A stretch of DNA of 64,000 nt, taken from NCBI RefSeq assembly GCF_023016005.1, contig NZ_JALKAZ010000001.1:620001-684000 (forward strand), written 5' to 3'. A program made the position numbers and the translations under genes. Source of the stretch: Erythrobacter sp. F6033. Lineage in GTDB: Bacteria > Pseudomonadota > Alphaproteobacteria > Sphingomonadales > Sphingomonadaceae. The notes beneath the pieces were generated by a model, which did no database searches, was not told where the DNA came from, and was given only the letters and a program-made list of their open reading frames with translations. Of this stretch, positions 33,768 through 43,777 are shown piece by piece. Within the stretch, counting starts at the first letter, position 1, and every line of letters starts with the position of its first letter.

Positions 33768-36700
33768 GTGAAACTATCAAGCGCACGCGCCGCTGGTGGA
33801 CTTATGTCCAAAACTCTTTTTACGAGCGTTTCCACGCTTGGGCTTATCGCTGCCGCGCCAGCGATGGCGCAGGATGAGCAGGCAAACGAGCCCGCTCCTG
33901 AGATAGAAGAAGGTGACGCCATTATCGTTACGGGTCTGCGGGAGTCGCTTGCGACTTCGGCAGCGCAAAAACGCAATGCCGACACAGTCGTTGATGTGGT
34001 TACCGCATCCGATATTGGCGCATTGCCTGACCGTTCGGTTGCGGAAGTCCTTCAGCGTGTTCCCGGGGTAAGCGTTCTTCGTTTCGCGGGTCCAAACGAT
34101 CCTGATCACTTTGCGGTTGAGGGAAGCGGCGTTGTTATTCGCGGTCTTCCATTCGTCCGTTCTGAATTGAATGGGCGCGATGTATTCGGCGCGAATTCAA
34201 GCGGCAATCTCGGTTTTGAAGACGTTTCTCCTGAACTGCTCGGCAGCGTTGTCGTGTTCAAGAGCTCCACGGCCGATCTTATTGAGGGCGGTGCAGCTGG
34301 AACGGTTGATCTGCGTACGCGCCTGCCCTTGGATCAGTCTGGGCTTGTTGTAAGCGGCTCGATTGAAGGTAACTATGGTGATCTTGTAGAAGAGTGGAGT
34401 CCTTCCGGTTCACTACTCATTTCCAACACTTGGGATACAGGCGCGGGCACCTTCGGATTGCTCGGAAATGTTGCCTATGGTGAGTTAAAATCCCGCGCCG
34501 ATGGCACGGGCCTCGTCGACTTCGTGGAAACCGCCGACGGTTTTGTGCCATCGGGTGGTAGCATCCGCACTCAGGAATTTGATCGCGAAAGGCTGACCAT
34601 CGCTGCGGCTGCGCAGTTTGAAAGCAATGATGGCAGATGGCTCGCCACGGCCCAATTCCTCCGGTCCGATTCTGAATTGGTGTGGGGAGAGAATGTGATC
34701 GAGACAGGCGCAGACAGCGCCGGTGCACGGTCTAATCTGGACTCTAGTGATTTCGTCTTCGACGATGATGGCATTTTCACGGGCGGTACGATCAGCGACA
34801 ACAATCAGTGGCGCGGTCCGAACAACAGCGGCCTGTTGCCGCCTGCGTTCTTCCCTGGTGCCGGTGGCCAACAACTTAACCTGTTCCGTGAGCGCTTCGA
34901 ACAAGATGTGACCACGGATTATGGCCTCAACGTAAAATTCTCTCCGACGGACAATCTGCGCTTCAATTTCGATATCCAATATATCGAGTCTACCGCTGAT
35001 GTGGTCGACTTGACCGTCCATACATCGTTCTTCTCGCGCATTGGCGTCGACAGCTCTGTTGGATCTGTGCCAGAGTTGAGCCTGATTGCCCCGGTAAATC
35101 AGCCAGCGGACTACTTCCAGGATCCGAGCAATTACTTCCTGCGTTCGGCGATGGACCACATCTCTCAGAACGAAGCGGACTCGCTCGCCTTCCGCGGCGA
35201 CGTGGAATATGATTTCTCCGGTGATGGCTGGTTGAAATCGGTTCGTGCCGGTGCGCGGTACCAGCAACAGGAATCGACTTTGCGCGAATCCGACTTCAAC
35301 TGGGGTAATATCTCGGAAGTGTGGACTGGCGCCGACTTGCAACAGGTGGCTGCGGGCGCTGATCCTATCCTGACTGTCGGTGGCAATCTCAATCCTGCCC
35401 TCAACGCGCTGGTCGACCCAATCTTCGGAACGTTTGAGTTCCAAGACTATCAACGCGGTCTAAACACTGGCCTTGGTGGTCCGATCCCGACTTACACTGG
35501 TCCGGGTGCGGCAAACTTCCAAGGGTTCCAAGATACCTTCAACGGTATCATCGATGCCCTCTATGGCGCGAATGGCATCAGTCCGACGGGGAACGGTTTT
35601 AGTCCGTCAGGTTGGCGTCCGCTGACGTCGCGCCCTGGTGTGGTCGCAGGTACGCCGTTCCTACCAAGCGAAATCGGTCAGATTGAGCGTGACAACTTCG
35701 CGGCTTACGTCCGGGTTGATTTCGAACAACCTTCTGACACGCTGCCGCGTCTGTCGGGCAATGTTGGTCTGCGGTACATCCACACGGATCGCTCGGTAGA
35801 CAGCTCACTTTCGATCGGCAGCTTTGATTCGATTTTCCCGAACACGCTCGTTTGCGATCCGGGCTTTACCAGCCCGAACCCGGCCTTCGTCGTTCCGGAA
35901 TATTGCAGCCTTGATCTCGACGCGTTGGAAACGGCGATTGGTGATGGTTTCGCCATCAGCCGCAATCTTCAAACGTCCTATGATGACTTCCTGCCGAGCC
36001 TGAACCTCAAGCTCGACTTGCCAGGCGATCATCTGCTGAGGCTCGCGGTTTCCAAGACATTGACACGTCCAGGCGTGTTCCAGTTGAACGAGCGGATCGA
36101 CATCAATACTCAAGTAGGTTCGGCTATCCCGGATGGCGCTGGTGGAACGATTCAACCGTTCCAGGGCTTCTTCGGCAATGCGACAGGTAACGCATCGCTT
36201 CTGCCGCAGACGTCGTGGAATTTCGATGTCTCTTGGGAGTGGTACTTCGCTCGCGCTGGTTCTTTGACAGTCGCCGCGTTCCACAAGGAAATCGAAGAGT
36301 TCATTTCCTTCGCGCCTGTCCAAGTCGATTTGCCGGGTGATCAGTTGTCGGCCGATTTCGTCAACAACTCTATTATCAACCCACTGCTTCGGAATACGGA
36401 AGTCAACTCAGACGAACGCGCGAGTGTCTCGGGCTTTGAGGTTGCTTATCAGCACTTCTTCGACTTCCTGCCGGGTGCTCTCAGCGGGTTGGGGACACAG
36501 TTCACTTACACCTATATCGACTCAGCTGGTGTGGCGAACGAACTGGACGCATCGATCCCAAGTGATGACCCACCGACGGCACGTTTTGCGAATGACTCGG
36601 GCATTTTCCCGCGGATTTCACGGCACAACATCAACGCAGTGGCTCTATATGAGAAAGGCCCAGTCCAGGCCCGTCTCGCTTACAACTGGCGTAGTGAATT

Positions 36701-36944
36701 CCAGTTGACGCCGCGTGATGTGATCTTCCCGTTTGCATCGATCTATCAACCGGCGACCGGCCAGCTTGATGCATCACTCTTCTTTGATGTGACCGACAAC
36801 TTTACCGTTGGTGTTCAGGGTGTGAACCTTACGGACGACATCACTGAGACGACGCAAACGGTGAACGAAGCTGGGCTGCAGGCTCCGCGGAACTTCTTCC
36901 GCAATGATCGCCGCTACACGGTAATCCTCCGGGCGAATTTCTAA
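33768..36944 (+). CDS. TonB-dependent receptor, probable oligosaccharide receptor
   Basis: 1058 residues from a GTG at 33768, placed 7 bases after GGGAGG; the frame opens at 33750. The signal peptide ends near APAMAQ. The TonB box/plug begins IIVTGLRESLATSAAQKRNA then VTASDIGALPDRSVAEVLQR, the signature of the Caulobacter/Xanthomonas-type receptors of about 1000 residues (TIGR01782-like) that often serve glycan loci. The barrel ends with YTVILRANF, a C-terminal Phe. It carries the operator at 33687 and follows the halogenase operon; a strong intrinsic terminator follows. Beta-gluco-oligosaccharide uptake is inferred from the GH5/GH3 context. Confidence 0.93.
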   Translation: MKLSSARAAGGLMSKTLFTSVSTLGLIAAAPAMAQDEQANEPAPEIEEGDAIIVTGLRESLATSAAQKRNADTVVDVVTASDIGALPDRSVAEVLQRVPGVSVLRFAGPNDPDHFAVEGSGVVIRGLPFVRSELNGRDVFGANSSGNLGFEDVSPELLGSVVVFKSSTADLIEGGAAGTVDLRTRLPLDQSGLVVSGSIEGNYGDLVEEWSPSGSLLISNTWDTGAGTFGLLGNVAYGELKSRADGTGLVDFVETADGFVPSGGSIRTQEFDRERLTIAAAAQFESNDGRWLATAQFLRSDSELVWGENVIETGADSAGARSNLDSSDFVFDDDGIFTGGTISDNNQWRGPNNSGLLPPAFFPGAGGQQLNLFRERFEQDVTTDYGLNVKFSPTDNLRFNFDIQYIESTADVVDLTVHTSFFSRIGVDSSVGSVPELSLIAPVNQPADYFQDPSNYFLRSAMDHISQNEADSLAFRGDVEYDFSGDGWLKSVRAGARYQQQESTLRESDFNWGNISEVWTGADLQQVAAGADPILTVGGNLNPALNALVDPIFGTFEFQDYQRGLNTGLGGPIPTYTGPGAANFQGFQDTFNGIIDALYGANGISPTGNGFSPSGWRPLTSRPGVVAGTPFLPSEIGQIERDNFAAYVRVDFEQPSDTLPRLSGNVGLRYIHTDRSVDSSLSIGSFDSIFPNTLVCDPGFTSPNPAFVVPEYCSLDLDALETAIGDGFAISRNLQTSYDDFLPSLNLKLDLPGDHLLRLAVSKTLTRPGVFQLNERIDINTQVGSAIPDGAGGTIQPFQGFFGNATGNASLLPQTSWNFDVSWEWYFARAGSLTVAAFHKEIEEFISFAPVQVDLPGDQLSADFVNNSIINPLLRNTEVNSDERASVSGFEVAYQHFFDFLPGALSGLGTQFTYTYIDSAGVANELDASIPSDDPPTARFANDSGIFPRISRHNINAVALYEKGPVQARLAYNWRSEFQLTPRDVIFPFASIYQPATGQLDASLFFDVTDNFTVGVQGVNLTDDITETTQTVNEAGLQAPRNFFRNDRRYTVILRANF

Positions 36945-36979
36945 CCACCCCAAGCTGTTCTCTTCAGCTCAGACTTTAT

Positions 36980-37012
36980 GGCCCGACCGTATATTTTCGG
37001 TCGGGCCTTTTT
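36980..37012 (+). terminator. Rho-independent terminator after the TonB receptor
   Basis: A perfect 10-bp stem GGCCCGACCG / CGGTCGGGCC (36980-36989 and 36998-37007) with an 8-base loop and then TTTTT. It stands 36 bases after the receptor stop and closes the glucoside locus. Confidence 0.93.
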
Positions 37013-37169
37013 CATGTCAAACCGCCAATGAAGGCCACACCCCTGCCGAGATGCGCGGGGCACGGCAAGCACGTTAGAGTGCCTTCAGCAGCTATCCGGG
37101 TTTGCATTGATTGCGCCACTCGCGCACAGATGCTGCACTGAGGAATGCGGACAGTGGGCGTCGATTTGA

Positions 37170-40100
37170 ATGGATAGCGAGCAGGCGAACACCAATGGCA
37201 AATGGGAGTTCTGGATCGACCGTGGCGGGACGTTCACAGACCTCGTTGTAAAGTCACCAGAGGGAAGCCTGACGACCCGCAAATACCTTTCAGTGAATCC
37301 AGAAAGTTATGATGACGCGGCGATATACGGCATCCGTCAGGCCATGGGCTTGCCGGACGCAGACCCGATACCTGGCGGTGATATCGCAGCGATCAAAATG
37401 GGGACAACCGTTGCGACCAATGCGCTGTTGGAGCGCAAGGGAGAACCAACGGTATTTGTGACTACGCGCGGCTTTAGGGATGTCATCGAGATAGGCTATC
37501 AGGCGCGGCCCGATACTTTCGCGCTCGACATCAAAAAACCCGAATTGCTTTATGGTGACGTGGTCGAAATCGATGAACGGGTCAGAGCAGACGGGACAGT
37601 TGAGCTACCCGTCGATATCAGCCACGCGCGTAAGGCGATGCAGGCTGCTTTCGACAATGGTTTTCGTTCAGTAGCCATTGCGCTGATTCACTCGTACAAA
37701 TTCCCCGAGCACGAGCAGCAATTGATCGAGATTGCACGGGAAATTGGCTTCACCCAAATCTCCGCCAGTCACGAAGTGACCCCGCTGACCAAGATTGTGT
37801 CGCGTGCTGAAACAACAGTGGTCGATGCCTATCTGACGCCAATTCTGCGGAGCTATGTCGATCAAGTCTCGGGTGCATTCGCGCCTGGTCAGGAGCCTGA
37901 TCAGCTGCTGTTTATGCAATCATCGGGCGGTCTGATTGATGCGGCGAGTTTTCGCGGCCGCGATGCGATCCTGTCAGGTCCAGCAGGCGGGATTGTTGGC
38001 TGTGTCCAGAGCGCAAGTCAGGCCGGCTTCGACAAGGTTATCGGCTTTGACATGGGCGGCACGTCAACCGACGTATCACACTACTCTGGCGAGCTTGAGA
38101 AAGTCTACGAAACCGAAGTCGCGGGCGTACGGATGCGGGTGCCGATGCTTCATATCCATACCGTGGCGGCGGGTGGTGGCTCGATCCTGAAATATGAAGA
38201 CGGCCGCTTCCGCGTTGGTCCGCAATCTGCTGGCGCCGATCCTGGCCCTGCTTGTTACCGTCGGGGCGGTCCACTCGCCGTGACCGATATCAATGTGTGC
38301 CTCGGCAAGCTGAAGCCCGAATTTTTCCCGCAAATATTTGGTTCCGGGCAGGATCAACCGCTTGATCGGGAAGCTTCGCGCAGCGGCTTTGCCGCGATTG
38401 CCAATAGCATCGCAGACGGACGTTCTGCAGAGGATGTCGCCGAAGGTTTCCTAGAGATTGCGGTCGAGCACATGGCGCAGGCGATCAAGAAAATCTCTAC
38501 GGCTCGCGGCCATGACGTGAAGAATTACGCCCTCAATTGCTTTGGCGGCGCAGGCGGGCAGCATGCGTGCCTCGTAGCCGAACGTTTGGGCATGAGGACC
38601 ATCATGCTCCACCCGTTTTCGGGTGTGCTTTCTGCTTACGGTATGGGGCTTGCGTCGACACAGGTGGAACGACAGCGGGTCATTGGCAAAGAGTTGCACC
38701 ACAGCATCGAGGGCGAGATGGCAGCATGTGTCCGTGAGCTTTCGCGATCCGGTGCTGCCGAGCTGTCGGAACAAGGTGTTGAACCAAGCGACATCTCCGA
38801 ACGCGCTGTTGCCTTACTCCGCTATGCCGGGACCGATACGACGTTGACTGTGCCGGTGGCCGAAGCAGTGACGATGCGCGAAGATTTCGAGGAAGCACAT
38901 CAAAGGCAATACGGTTTTACTGCCAAGGAAAAGGCGGTGTTGCTGGATACATTGATCGTGGAAAGCAGAGCAGGAGGGGCGCATCCGGCAAATGGTATTG
39001 TGGGGCAACAAGCAGGGGAGCCAGCGCAGCCGGTCGCCGAAACCGAGTTTTTTGCCAAAGGCGCCTGGCATTCAGCGCCGGTCTTTGAAATTGAACATCT
39101 TGCTGTCGGACAGGGCGTGCAAGGCCCTGCGATCATAGTCGAAGAAACGGGCACGATTATCGTTGAGCCGGGCTGGTCAGGAACAATCGATCGGCACGGG
39201 CACCTAATCCTGACGGCTAACGATCAAGCCTTCGATAGTCGCTCCGTGTCACTCGAAGCCGATCCCGTCACGCTTGAGATTTTCAACAATCTGTTTCGCT
39301 CCATTGCAGAGCAGATGGGCATCATTCTTCGCAACACATCGCAATCGGTCAATGTGAAGGAGCGGCTCGATTTCTCCTGCGCAATCTTTGACGCCGAAGG
39401 CGCTTTGGTGGCCAATGCGCCGCACGTTCCCGTGCATCTCGGGTCGATGGACGCGACCGTAAGAACTGTGATCGATAGCGGGCAAAGCATCGAGCCGGGC
39501 GATGTGTTTGTGCAGAACAATCCGCATAACGGCGGCTCCCACCTACCTGATATCACAGTGGTCTCCCCTGTTTTTGATAAGGCTGGCGAGGCAATTCTGT
39601 TCTACGTCGCATCCCGCGCACACCATGAAGACGTCGGCGGTATCTCGCCGGGTTCGATGTCTCCGTATGGGCGCACAATCCACGAAGAGGGGATCGTGCT
39701 TGATAACTTGAAACTGGTTGAGCGCGGCGAGTTTCAGACAGCGCGCATTGAGCAGGCTTTGAGCGCAGGTGATTATCCTGCGCGCAATATCCCGCAGAAT
39801 ATCGCCGATCTCATGGCACAGGTCGCGGCAAATGCGGCCGGTGCCAGCGAGCTCAGACAGCTCGTCGCAAGTTACAGTTTGCCAGTCGTACAAGCCTATA
39901 TGCAGCATATTCAGGACAACGCCGAAGCATCTGTCCGGCGGCTCTTAAAGACTTTGAAGTCCGGCGAGTTCAGCGTCAATCTAGACAGCGGCGCGGTGAT
40001 CGCAGTCGCAATCTCGGTCGATCAGGAAGCGGCATCGGCGACCATCGATTTTACAGGAACCAGCGCTCAGCTTGATAGTGCTTTCAACGCGCCGCAAGCG

Positions 40101-40829
40101 GTCACAAAGGCGGCGGTTCTGTACGTGATGCGCTGCCTCGTCGCCGATGAGATTCCGCTCAACTCAGGTTGCATGAAGCCGCTCAAGATCATTGTTCCTG
40201 AAGGTTCAATGCTCAATCCGGTTTATCCGGCGGCGGTGGTCGCGGGCAATGTTGAGACCAGTCAGGCGATTACCGATGCGCTGTTTGCAGCGCTCGGACG
40301 GCTTGGGTCGGGACAAGGCACGATGAACAATCTGACCTTCGGCAATGATCGATACCAGTATTATGAAACGATCTGTTCCGGTGCGCCGGCGGGCCCGGGC
40401 TTTGATGGCGCGCATGCGGTGCATACGCACATGACGAATACCCGCATGACTGATCCCGAAATCCTCGAAGCACGGTATCCTGTTGTCCTCGATGATTTCA
40501 GCATTGATCGTGGGTCTGGCGGGAAGGGTCAATGGAATGCCGGTGATGGCATCACGCGGACAATCCGTTTCCTTGAAGAGATGGAATGTTCGATCCTTTC
40601 GGAGCGGCGCAGGATTGCGCCGTTTGGCTTGATGGGCGGTCAGGACGGTCGCCTTGGTCGAAATCGGGTGGAACACGCGGATGGCACGGTGGACGATGTG
40701 GGCGGCAGCGGGCAGACCATTGTTCGTGCAGGAGACAGGATCGTGATCCAGTCGCCCACCGGCGGCGGTTTCGGCCCCGTTTCCAAAAGGGTTGTTTCAA
40801 AAAAGGCGGGGGAGCCAAGCAACCAATGA
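37170..40829 (+). CDS. 5-oxoprolinase/hydantoinase, fused HyuA-HyuB
   Basis: 1219 residues, the usual length for the fused enzyme. The N-terminal HyuA-like ATPase half begins [19 protein letters not shown] and contains [34 protein letters not shown] and [20 protein letters not shown]. The HyuB-like half begins around residue 690 with [18 protein letters not shown], then [20 protein letters not shown] and [17 protein letters not shown]. It uses ATP to open 5-oxo-L-proline (to glutamate) or a hydantoin-type ring; sequence alone does not separate these. It overlaps the Nramp transporter gene as ATGA. No pxpABC-type subunits or regulator are visible beside it. Confidence 0.93.
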   Translation: MDSEQANTNGKWEFWIDRGGTFTDLVVKSPEGSLTTRKYLSVNPESYDDAAIYGIRQAMGLPDADPIPGGDIAAIKMGTTVATNALLERKGEPTVFVTTRGFRDVIEIGYQARPDTFALDIKKPELLYGDVVEIDERVRADGTVELPVDISHARKAMQAAFDNGFRSVAIALIHSYKFPEHEQQLIEIAREIGFTQISASHEVTPLTKIVSRAETTVVDAYLTPILRSYVDQVSGAFAPGQEPDQLLFMQSSGGLIDAASFRGRDAILSGPAGGIVGCVQSASQAGFDKVIGFDMGGTSTDVSHYSGELEKVYETEVAGVRMRVPMLHIHTVAAGGGSILKYEDGRFRVGPQSAGADPGPACYRRGGPLAVTDINVCLGKLKPEFFPQIFGSGQDQPLDREASRSGFAAIANSIADGRSAEDVAEGFLEIAVEHMAQAIKKISTARGHDVKNYALNCFGGAGGQHACLVAERLGMRTIMLHPFSGVLSAYGMGLASTQVERQRVIGKELHHSIEGEMAACVRELSRSGAAELSEQGVEPSDISERAVALLRYAGTDTTLTVPVAEAVTMREDFEEAHQRQYGFTAKEKAVLLDTLIVESRAGGAHPANGIVGQQAGEPAQPVAETEFFAKGAWHSAPVFEIEHLAVGQGVQGPAIIVEETGTIIVEPGWSGTIDRHGHLILTANDQAFDSRSVSLEADPVTLEIFNNLFRSIAEQMGIILRNTSQSVNVKERLDFSCAIFDAEGALVANAPHVPVHLGSMDATVRTVIDSGQSIEPGDVFVQNNPHNGGSHLPDITVVSPVFDKAGEAILFYVASRAHHEDVGGISPGSMSPYGRTIHEEGIVLDNLKLVERGEFQTARIEQALSAGDYPARNIPQNIADLMAQVAANAAGASELRQLVASYSLPVVQAYMQHIQDNAEASVRRLLKTLKSGEFSVNLDSGAVIAVAISVDQEAASATIDFTGTSAQLDSAFNAPQAVTKAAVLYVMRCLVADEIPLNSGCMKPLKIIVPEGSMLNPVYPAAVVAGNVETSQAITDALFAALGRLGSGQGTMNNLTFGNDRYQYYETICSGAPAGPGFDGAHAVHTHMTNTRMTDPEILEARYPVVLDDFSIDRGSGGKGQWNAGDGITRTIRFLEEMECSILSERRRIAPFGLMGGQDGRLGRNRVEHADGTVDDVGGSGQTIVRAGDRIVIQSPTGGGFGPVSKRVVSKKAGEPSNQ

Positions 40830-42037
40830 TCAAACGTCTTCGCAATATCGGCCCGGGCGCAATGGTGACGGCTGCCTTTATCGGGCCCGGCACTGTCACA
40901 GCCTGCACTTTGGCTGGCGCAAATTTTGGCTTCGCATTGGTGTGGGCGCTGGTCTTCGCGACCCTTGCGACGATCATCTTGCAGGAAATGTCTGCGCGGC
41001 TCGGCGTCGTGACGCAAAAGGGGCTGGGAGAAACGATTTCGGGCTTGCTCGACCAAAGCGTTTGGAAATGGCCGTTGATCGTTTTGGTGGGATTGGCTCT
41101 CTATCTTGGCAATGCAGCCTATGAAGCGGGCAATCTTTCTGGTGCTGCTTTGGGCATTGCTGCCGTGGCGGGTGAGGGCAGTATGGTTTTCAGCCTGTCC
41201 GTCCTTACAATTTCTGTCCTTGCCGCAGCGCTGCTTTTGAGCGGAAGTTACCGGCTTGTTGAGCGCGTGTTGCTTGTTTTGGTCGCCATTATGGCCGCAG
41301 CATTCGTCGCGACTTTTGCGATCGTTCGGCCGGACCTTGGCAGTCTGTTTGGCGGCATGGTCTCGCCCACCATTCCCGATGGGGCGATGTTGACCGTAAT
41401 TGCGTTGATCGGGACGACGGTGGTGCCGTACAATCTGTTCCTGCATTCCACCGCAGTCCGGCAAAAATGGTCGGGCCCACAAGACCTGGGCGCGGTCCGA
41501 GCTGACACAGTGGTTGCAATCGGTTTGGGCGGCTTGATCGCAATTCTGATCCTTTCGACATCGGCTGCCAGCCTGTTTGCGGCAGGGATCGAAGCCACGA
41601 ATGCCGCCGATATGGCGACACAGTTTGAGCCATTGTTTGGGGCGTATTCAAAGTATTTGCTCGGCATCGGGCTGTTTGCTGCGGGCCTGACCAGCGCCAT
41701 TACCGCGCCGCTTGCCACCGGTTATGCGATGACAGAGATCCTGAAGCTTAAGGGCGGTCAGAGTTCTACAGCTTTCCGGGTCATCACATTGAGCGTAATC
41801 GCCATTGGTGCGCTTCTCTCACTCACGGGCACGAAGCCTATTGAGATTATTGTTCTGGCGCAGCTTGCCAATGGCCTGCTGTTACCGATCATTGCGGGTT
41901 TCCTTTTATATGTCGTCAATCGCCGTGAGTTGCTCGGCGAATTTGCAAATCGTTGGCTCGCAAACGTGCTGGGCGCGATCGTGGTGATGGTCGCTACCGG
42001 GTTGGGAATTCGCTTAATTGTAACGGCGTTGAGCTAG
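40826..42037 (+). CDS. Nramp-family divalent metal transporter
   Basis: 403 residues from the ATG at 40826, overlapping the oxoprolinase stop. It is a membrane protein of about 11 TMs with the Nramp start IGPGAMVTAAFIGPGTVTAC (the DPGN-like metal site in TM1 is here a GPGT variant) and TTVVPYNLFLHSTAVRQKW in the middle. Classical Nramp proteins carry DPGN and MPH motifs; here both are altered (GPGT, and VVPYNLFLHS with no Met), as in the divergent Nramp-related transporters. Such Nramp-like genes also occur beside oxoprolinase genes, for example ycsG in Bacillus, so the substrate could be Mn/Fe, Mg, or something linked to oxoproline metabolism. Confidence 0.88.
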   Translation: MIKRLRNIGPGAMVTAAFIGPGTVTACTLAGANFGFALVWALVFATLATIILQEMSARLGVVTQKGLGETISGLLDQSVWKWPLIVLVGLALYLGNAAYEAGNLSGAALGIAAVAGEGSMVFSLSVLTISVLAAALLLSGSYRLVERVLLVLVAIMAAAFVATFAIVRPDLGSLFGGMVSPTIPDGAMLTVIALIGTTVVPYNLFLHSTAVRQKWSGPQDLGAVRADTVVAIGLGGLIAILILSTSAASLFAAGIEATNAADMATQFEPLFGAYSKYLLGIGLFAAGLTSAITAPLATGYAMTEILKLKGGQSSTAFRVITLSVIAIGALLSLTGTKPIEIIVLAQLANGLLLPIIAGFLLYVVNRRELLGEFANRWLANVLGAIVVMVATGLGIRLIVTALS

Positions 42038-42155
42038 TCAGGCTGTACCTCGCCATGCCGGCGAAGCGCGTGAGGTTTTGCACCTGTTTACACCCGCTAT
42101 CGATTTGAAGTGCTAGCGCAGGCTCATTGAGATTCGATTAGGGGGGGCGCGACGG

Positions 42156-42338
42156 ATGGATCGCCAAGTATCAGACAAAGCTCAAAGCGGGAGCATGCTG
42201 TTCCTCGCGATTGGTCTCGGCGTAATCTCTGTCCTGTCGTGCTTTTTCTTGGCTGCGGCCCAAATGCCATCCGAGCCAGCGCCTCTGGCCGCGCCCACGC
42301 AGTCATCGCAGCAAGCGGACGTTACAAACACGCAGTGA
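42156..42338 (+). CDS. Small single-span membrane protein
   Basis: 60 residues: a short polar N-terminus, one hydrophobic segment MLFLAIGLGVISVLSCFFLA, then a Pro/Ser/Gln-rich tail. A purine-rich stretch (GGGGGGG then GCGCGACGG) precedes the ATG, a plausible though long-spaced ribosome site. I do not recognise the family. It stands alone between the Nramp gene and a response regulator. A real gene is likely but not certain. Confidence 0.5.
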   Translation: MDRQVSDKAQSGSMLFLAIGLGVISVLSCFFLAAAQMPSEPAPLAAPTQSSQQADVTNTQ

Positions 42339-42508
42339 AATTCGGATGTGAGATCAAGTCCGAGTAATAGCTGCTTGCCAATTTTACGAGTTGGATCATT
42401 CGGTAAAGACTTGTAAATTCACTGCCAATCGCGGCCCACCATTCTGGCGGATTGCAATCCAATATGTAAAACGGCTTCAGGGCGGATACTTCTGAGAGAG
42501 ATTAAACG

Positions 42509-43198
42509 ATGCGGATTGCACTTGCTGATGATGAACAGGATATTCTGGATCAGGTATCGTTTGTCGTTAAAAATGCCGGGCATGATGTGAATTGTTTCAG
42601 CGACGGGATTTCGATCCTTAACGCGCTCAAGCGAGAAACCTTCGATGTCGTCATGCTCGATTGGAACATGCCAGGCATGACGGGCCTTGAAGTGCTGGAA
42701 TGGGCGACAGAAAATCTGGATGCGCCGCCGGCCTTTATCTTGCTCACCAGCCGTCAGGACAAAGGCGACGTGGTCAGCGGCCTGGAAGCAGGTGCTGTCG
42801 ATTATGTTGTTAAACCGGAATCGGATGAGGTCATTCGCGCCCGCATAGAGGCCGCAGGTCGCCGGGCTTCAAGTCCTGAGCACAAGCGCCACGATTGGTA
42901 TGGGGCGTATGAAATTGACCGGCTCGAAAAATCGATCAAGCGCGAGGATGAAGTCATTCAATTGACCGCGAAGGAATTCGACCTCGCCGACCTATTCTTT
43001 CAAAACCTCGATCGCCCGCTCTCGCGTGGGTATCTGTTTTCGCGGGTATGGGGAGGGCATGCTGAGATCGAGACGCGCACAATCGACATGCACGTATCCC
43101 GCCTGCGCTCGAAATTGAAGCTTTCGCCCGAGAACGGGTTTGTGATCCGGACGGTTTTTGGTTTCGGATATCGTATGGATCAGTATGCTGAAGAGTGA
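42509..43198 (+). CDS. OmpR-family response regulator
   Basis: 229 residues. The receiver domain has acidic-pocket residues in RIALADDEQDILDQV, the phospho-Asp in VVMLDWNMPGMTGLEVLEWA and the conserved Lys in VDYVVKPES. The C-terminal winged helix (about 130-225) has LTAKEFDLADLFFQNLDRPL, VWGGHAEIETRTIDMHVSRL and VFGFGYRMDQ, typical of the OmpR/PhoB effector. It probably acts as a DNA-binding output of a nearby kinase. The CHASE2 histidine kinase at 43768-45936, on the opposite strand with only a lipoprotein gene between, is the obvious partner. Target promoters are unknown; the surface-protein operon is a candidate. Confidence 0.93.
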   Translation: MRIALADDEQDILDQVSFVVKNAGHDVNCFSDGISILNALKRETFDVVMLDWNMPGMTGLEVLEWATENLDAPPAFILLTSRQDKGDVVSGLEAGAVDYVVKPESDEVIRARIEAAGRRASSPEHKRHDWYGAYEIDRLEKSIKREDEVIQLTAKEFDLADLFFQNLDRPLSRGYLFSRVWGGHAEIETRTIDMHVSRLRSKLKLSPENGFVIRTVFGFGYRMDQYAEE

Positions 43199-43228
43199 TC
43201 GTATCACTTGAAAACAGGTCCGCGCCAA

Positions 43229-43777
43229 ATGACCGGTAAAATCTCGAACACATTGCCCCGGTTTGCCGCCTTGTCGCTCTCTGCCTTGTTGCTGGCGGGA
43301 TGCGCGATTGAGCAGCCGTCATCTCTGACGCACCGATTGGCTTTGTCGAATGCGATCACTGACGTTGAGATGACGGCTGATCCTGAAGCTCTTGCGATGA
43401 AAGTTGGTTTTGCCGACGCCCTTACTCGGGCATTTTCGGAGCAAAATATCTCAAGCAAAACGGGTAGTCGCTGGATTGCGGATTTTGCCGTTTCAGCGCA
43501 GCCGGCGCAGACTTCCGTCGTTACCGTTGCGCAAGAACAGCAGGGTGTTTCTCCGTCAGCCGGTGGCGGGGTGAAGGCGAAGTGGTTTCACAAATGCAAA
43601 CCAGAACGTGTTCGGGGAAGCCTTGCCGTGTTCGATCGCGACGCGAATGAGCTTGTCGGCAAGGCGGAAGGCCACTTCATCGCGTGTCCGGGGGATCGCG
43701 CCGAGATGGACGCACTGGCTGCATTGTTGGTGCGATCCGTCACCAGCTCTGCCGCCCTGGGCACTTCTCAGGAATAG
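43229..43777 (+). CDS. Lipoprotein of unknown function
   Basis: 182 residues from the ATG at 43229; an in-frame TTG at 43208 is possible. The signal LPRFAALSLSALLLAGCAIE has a good lipobox (LAGC). The mature part has no domain I recognise; it contains two Cys in the second half (HKCKPERVRG and HFIACPGD) that may form a disulphide, and an alanine-rich C-terminus. It lies 30 bases after the response regulator gene and is convergent with and overlaps the CHASE2 kinase by 10 bases, so it may belong to the same signalling unit. Confidence 0.75.
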   Translation: MTGKISNTLPRFAALSLSALLLAGCAIEQPSSLTHRLALSNAITDVEMTADPEALAMKVGFADALTRAFSEQNISSKTGSRWIADFAVSAQPAQTSVVTVAQEQQGVSPSAGGGVKAKWFHKCKPERVRGSLAVFDRDANELVGKAEGHFIACPGDRAEMDALAALLVRSVTSSAALGTSQE

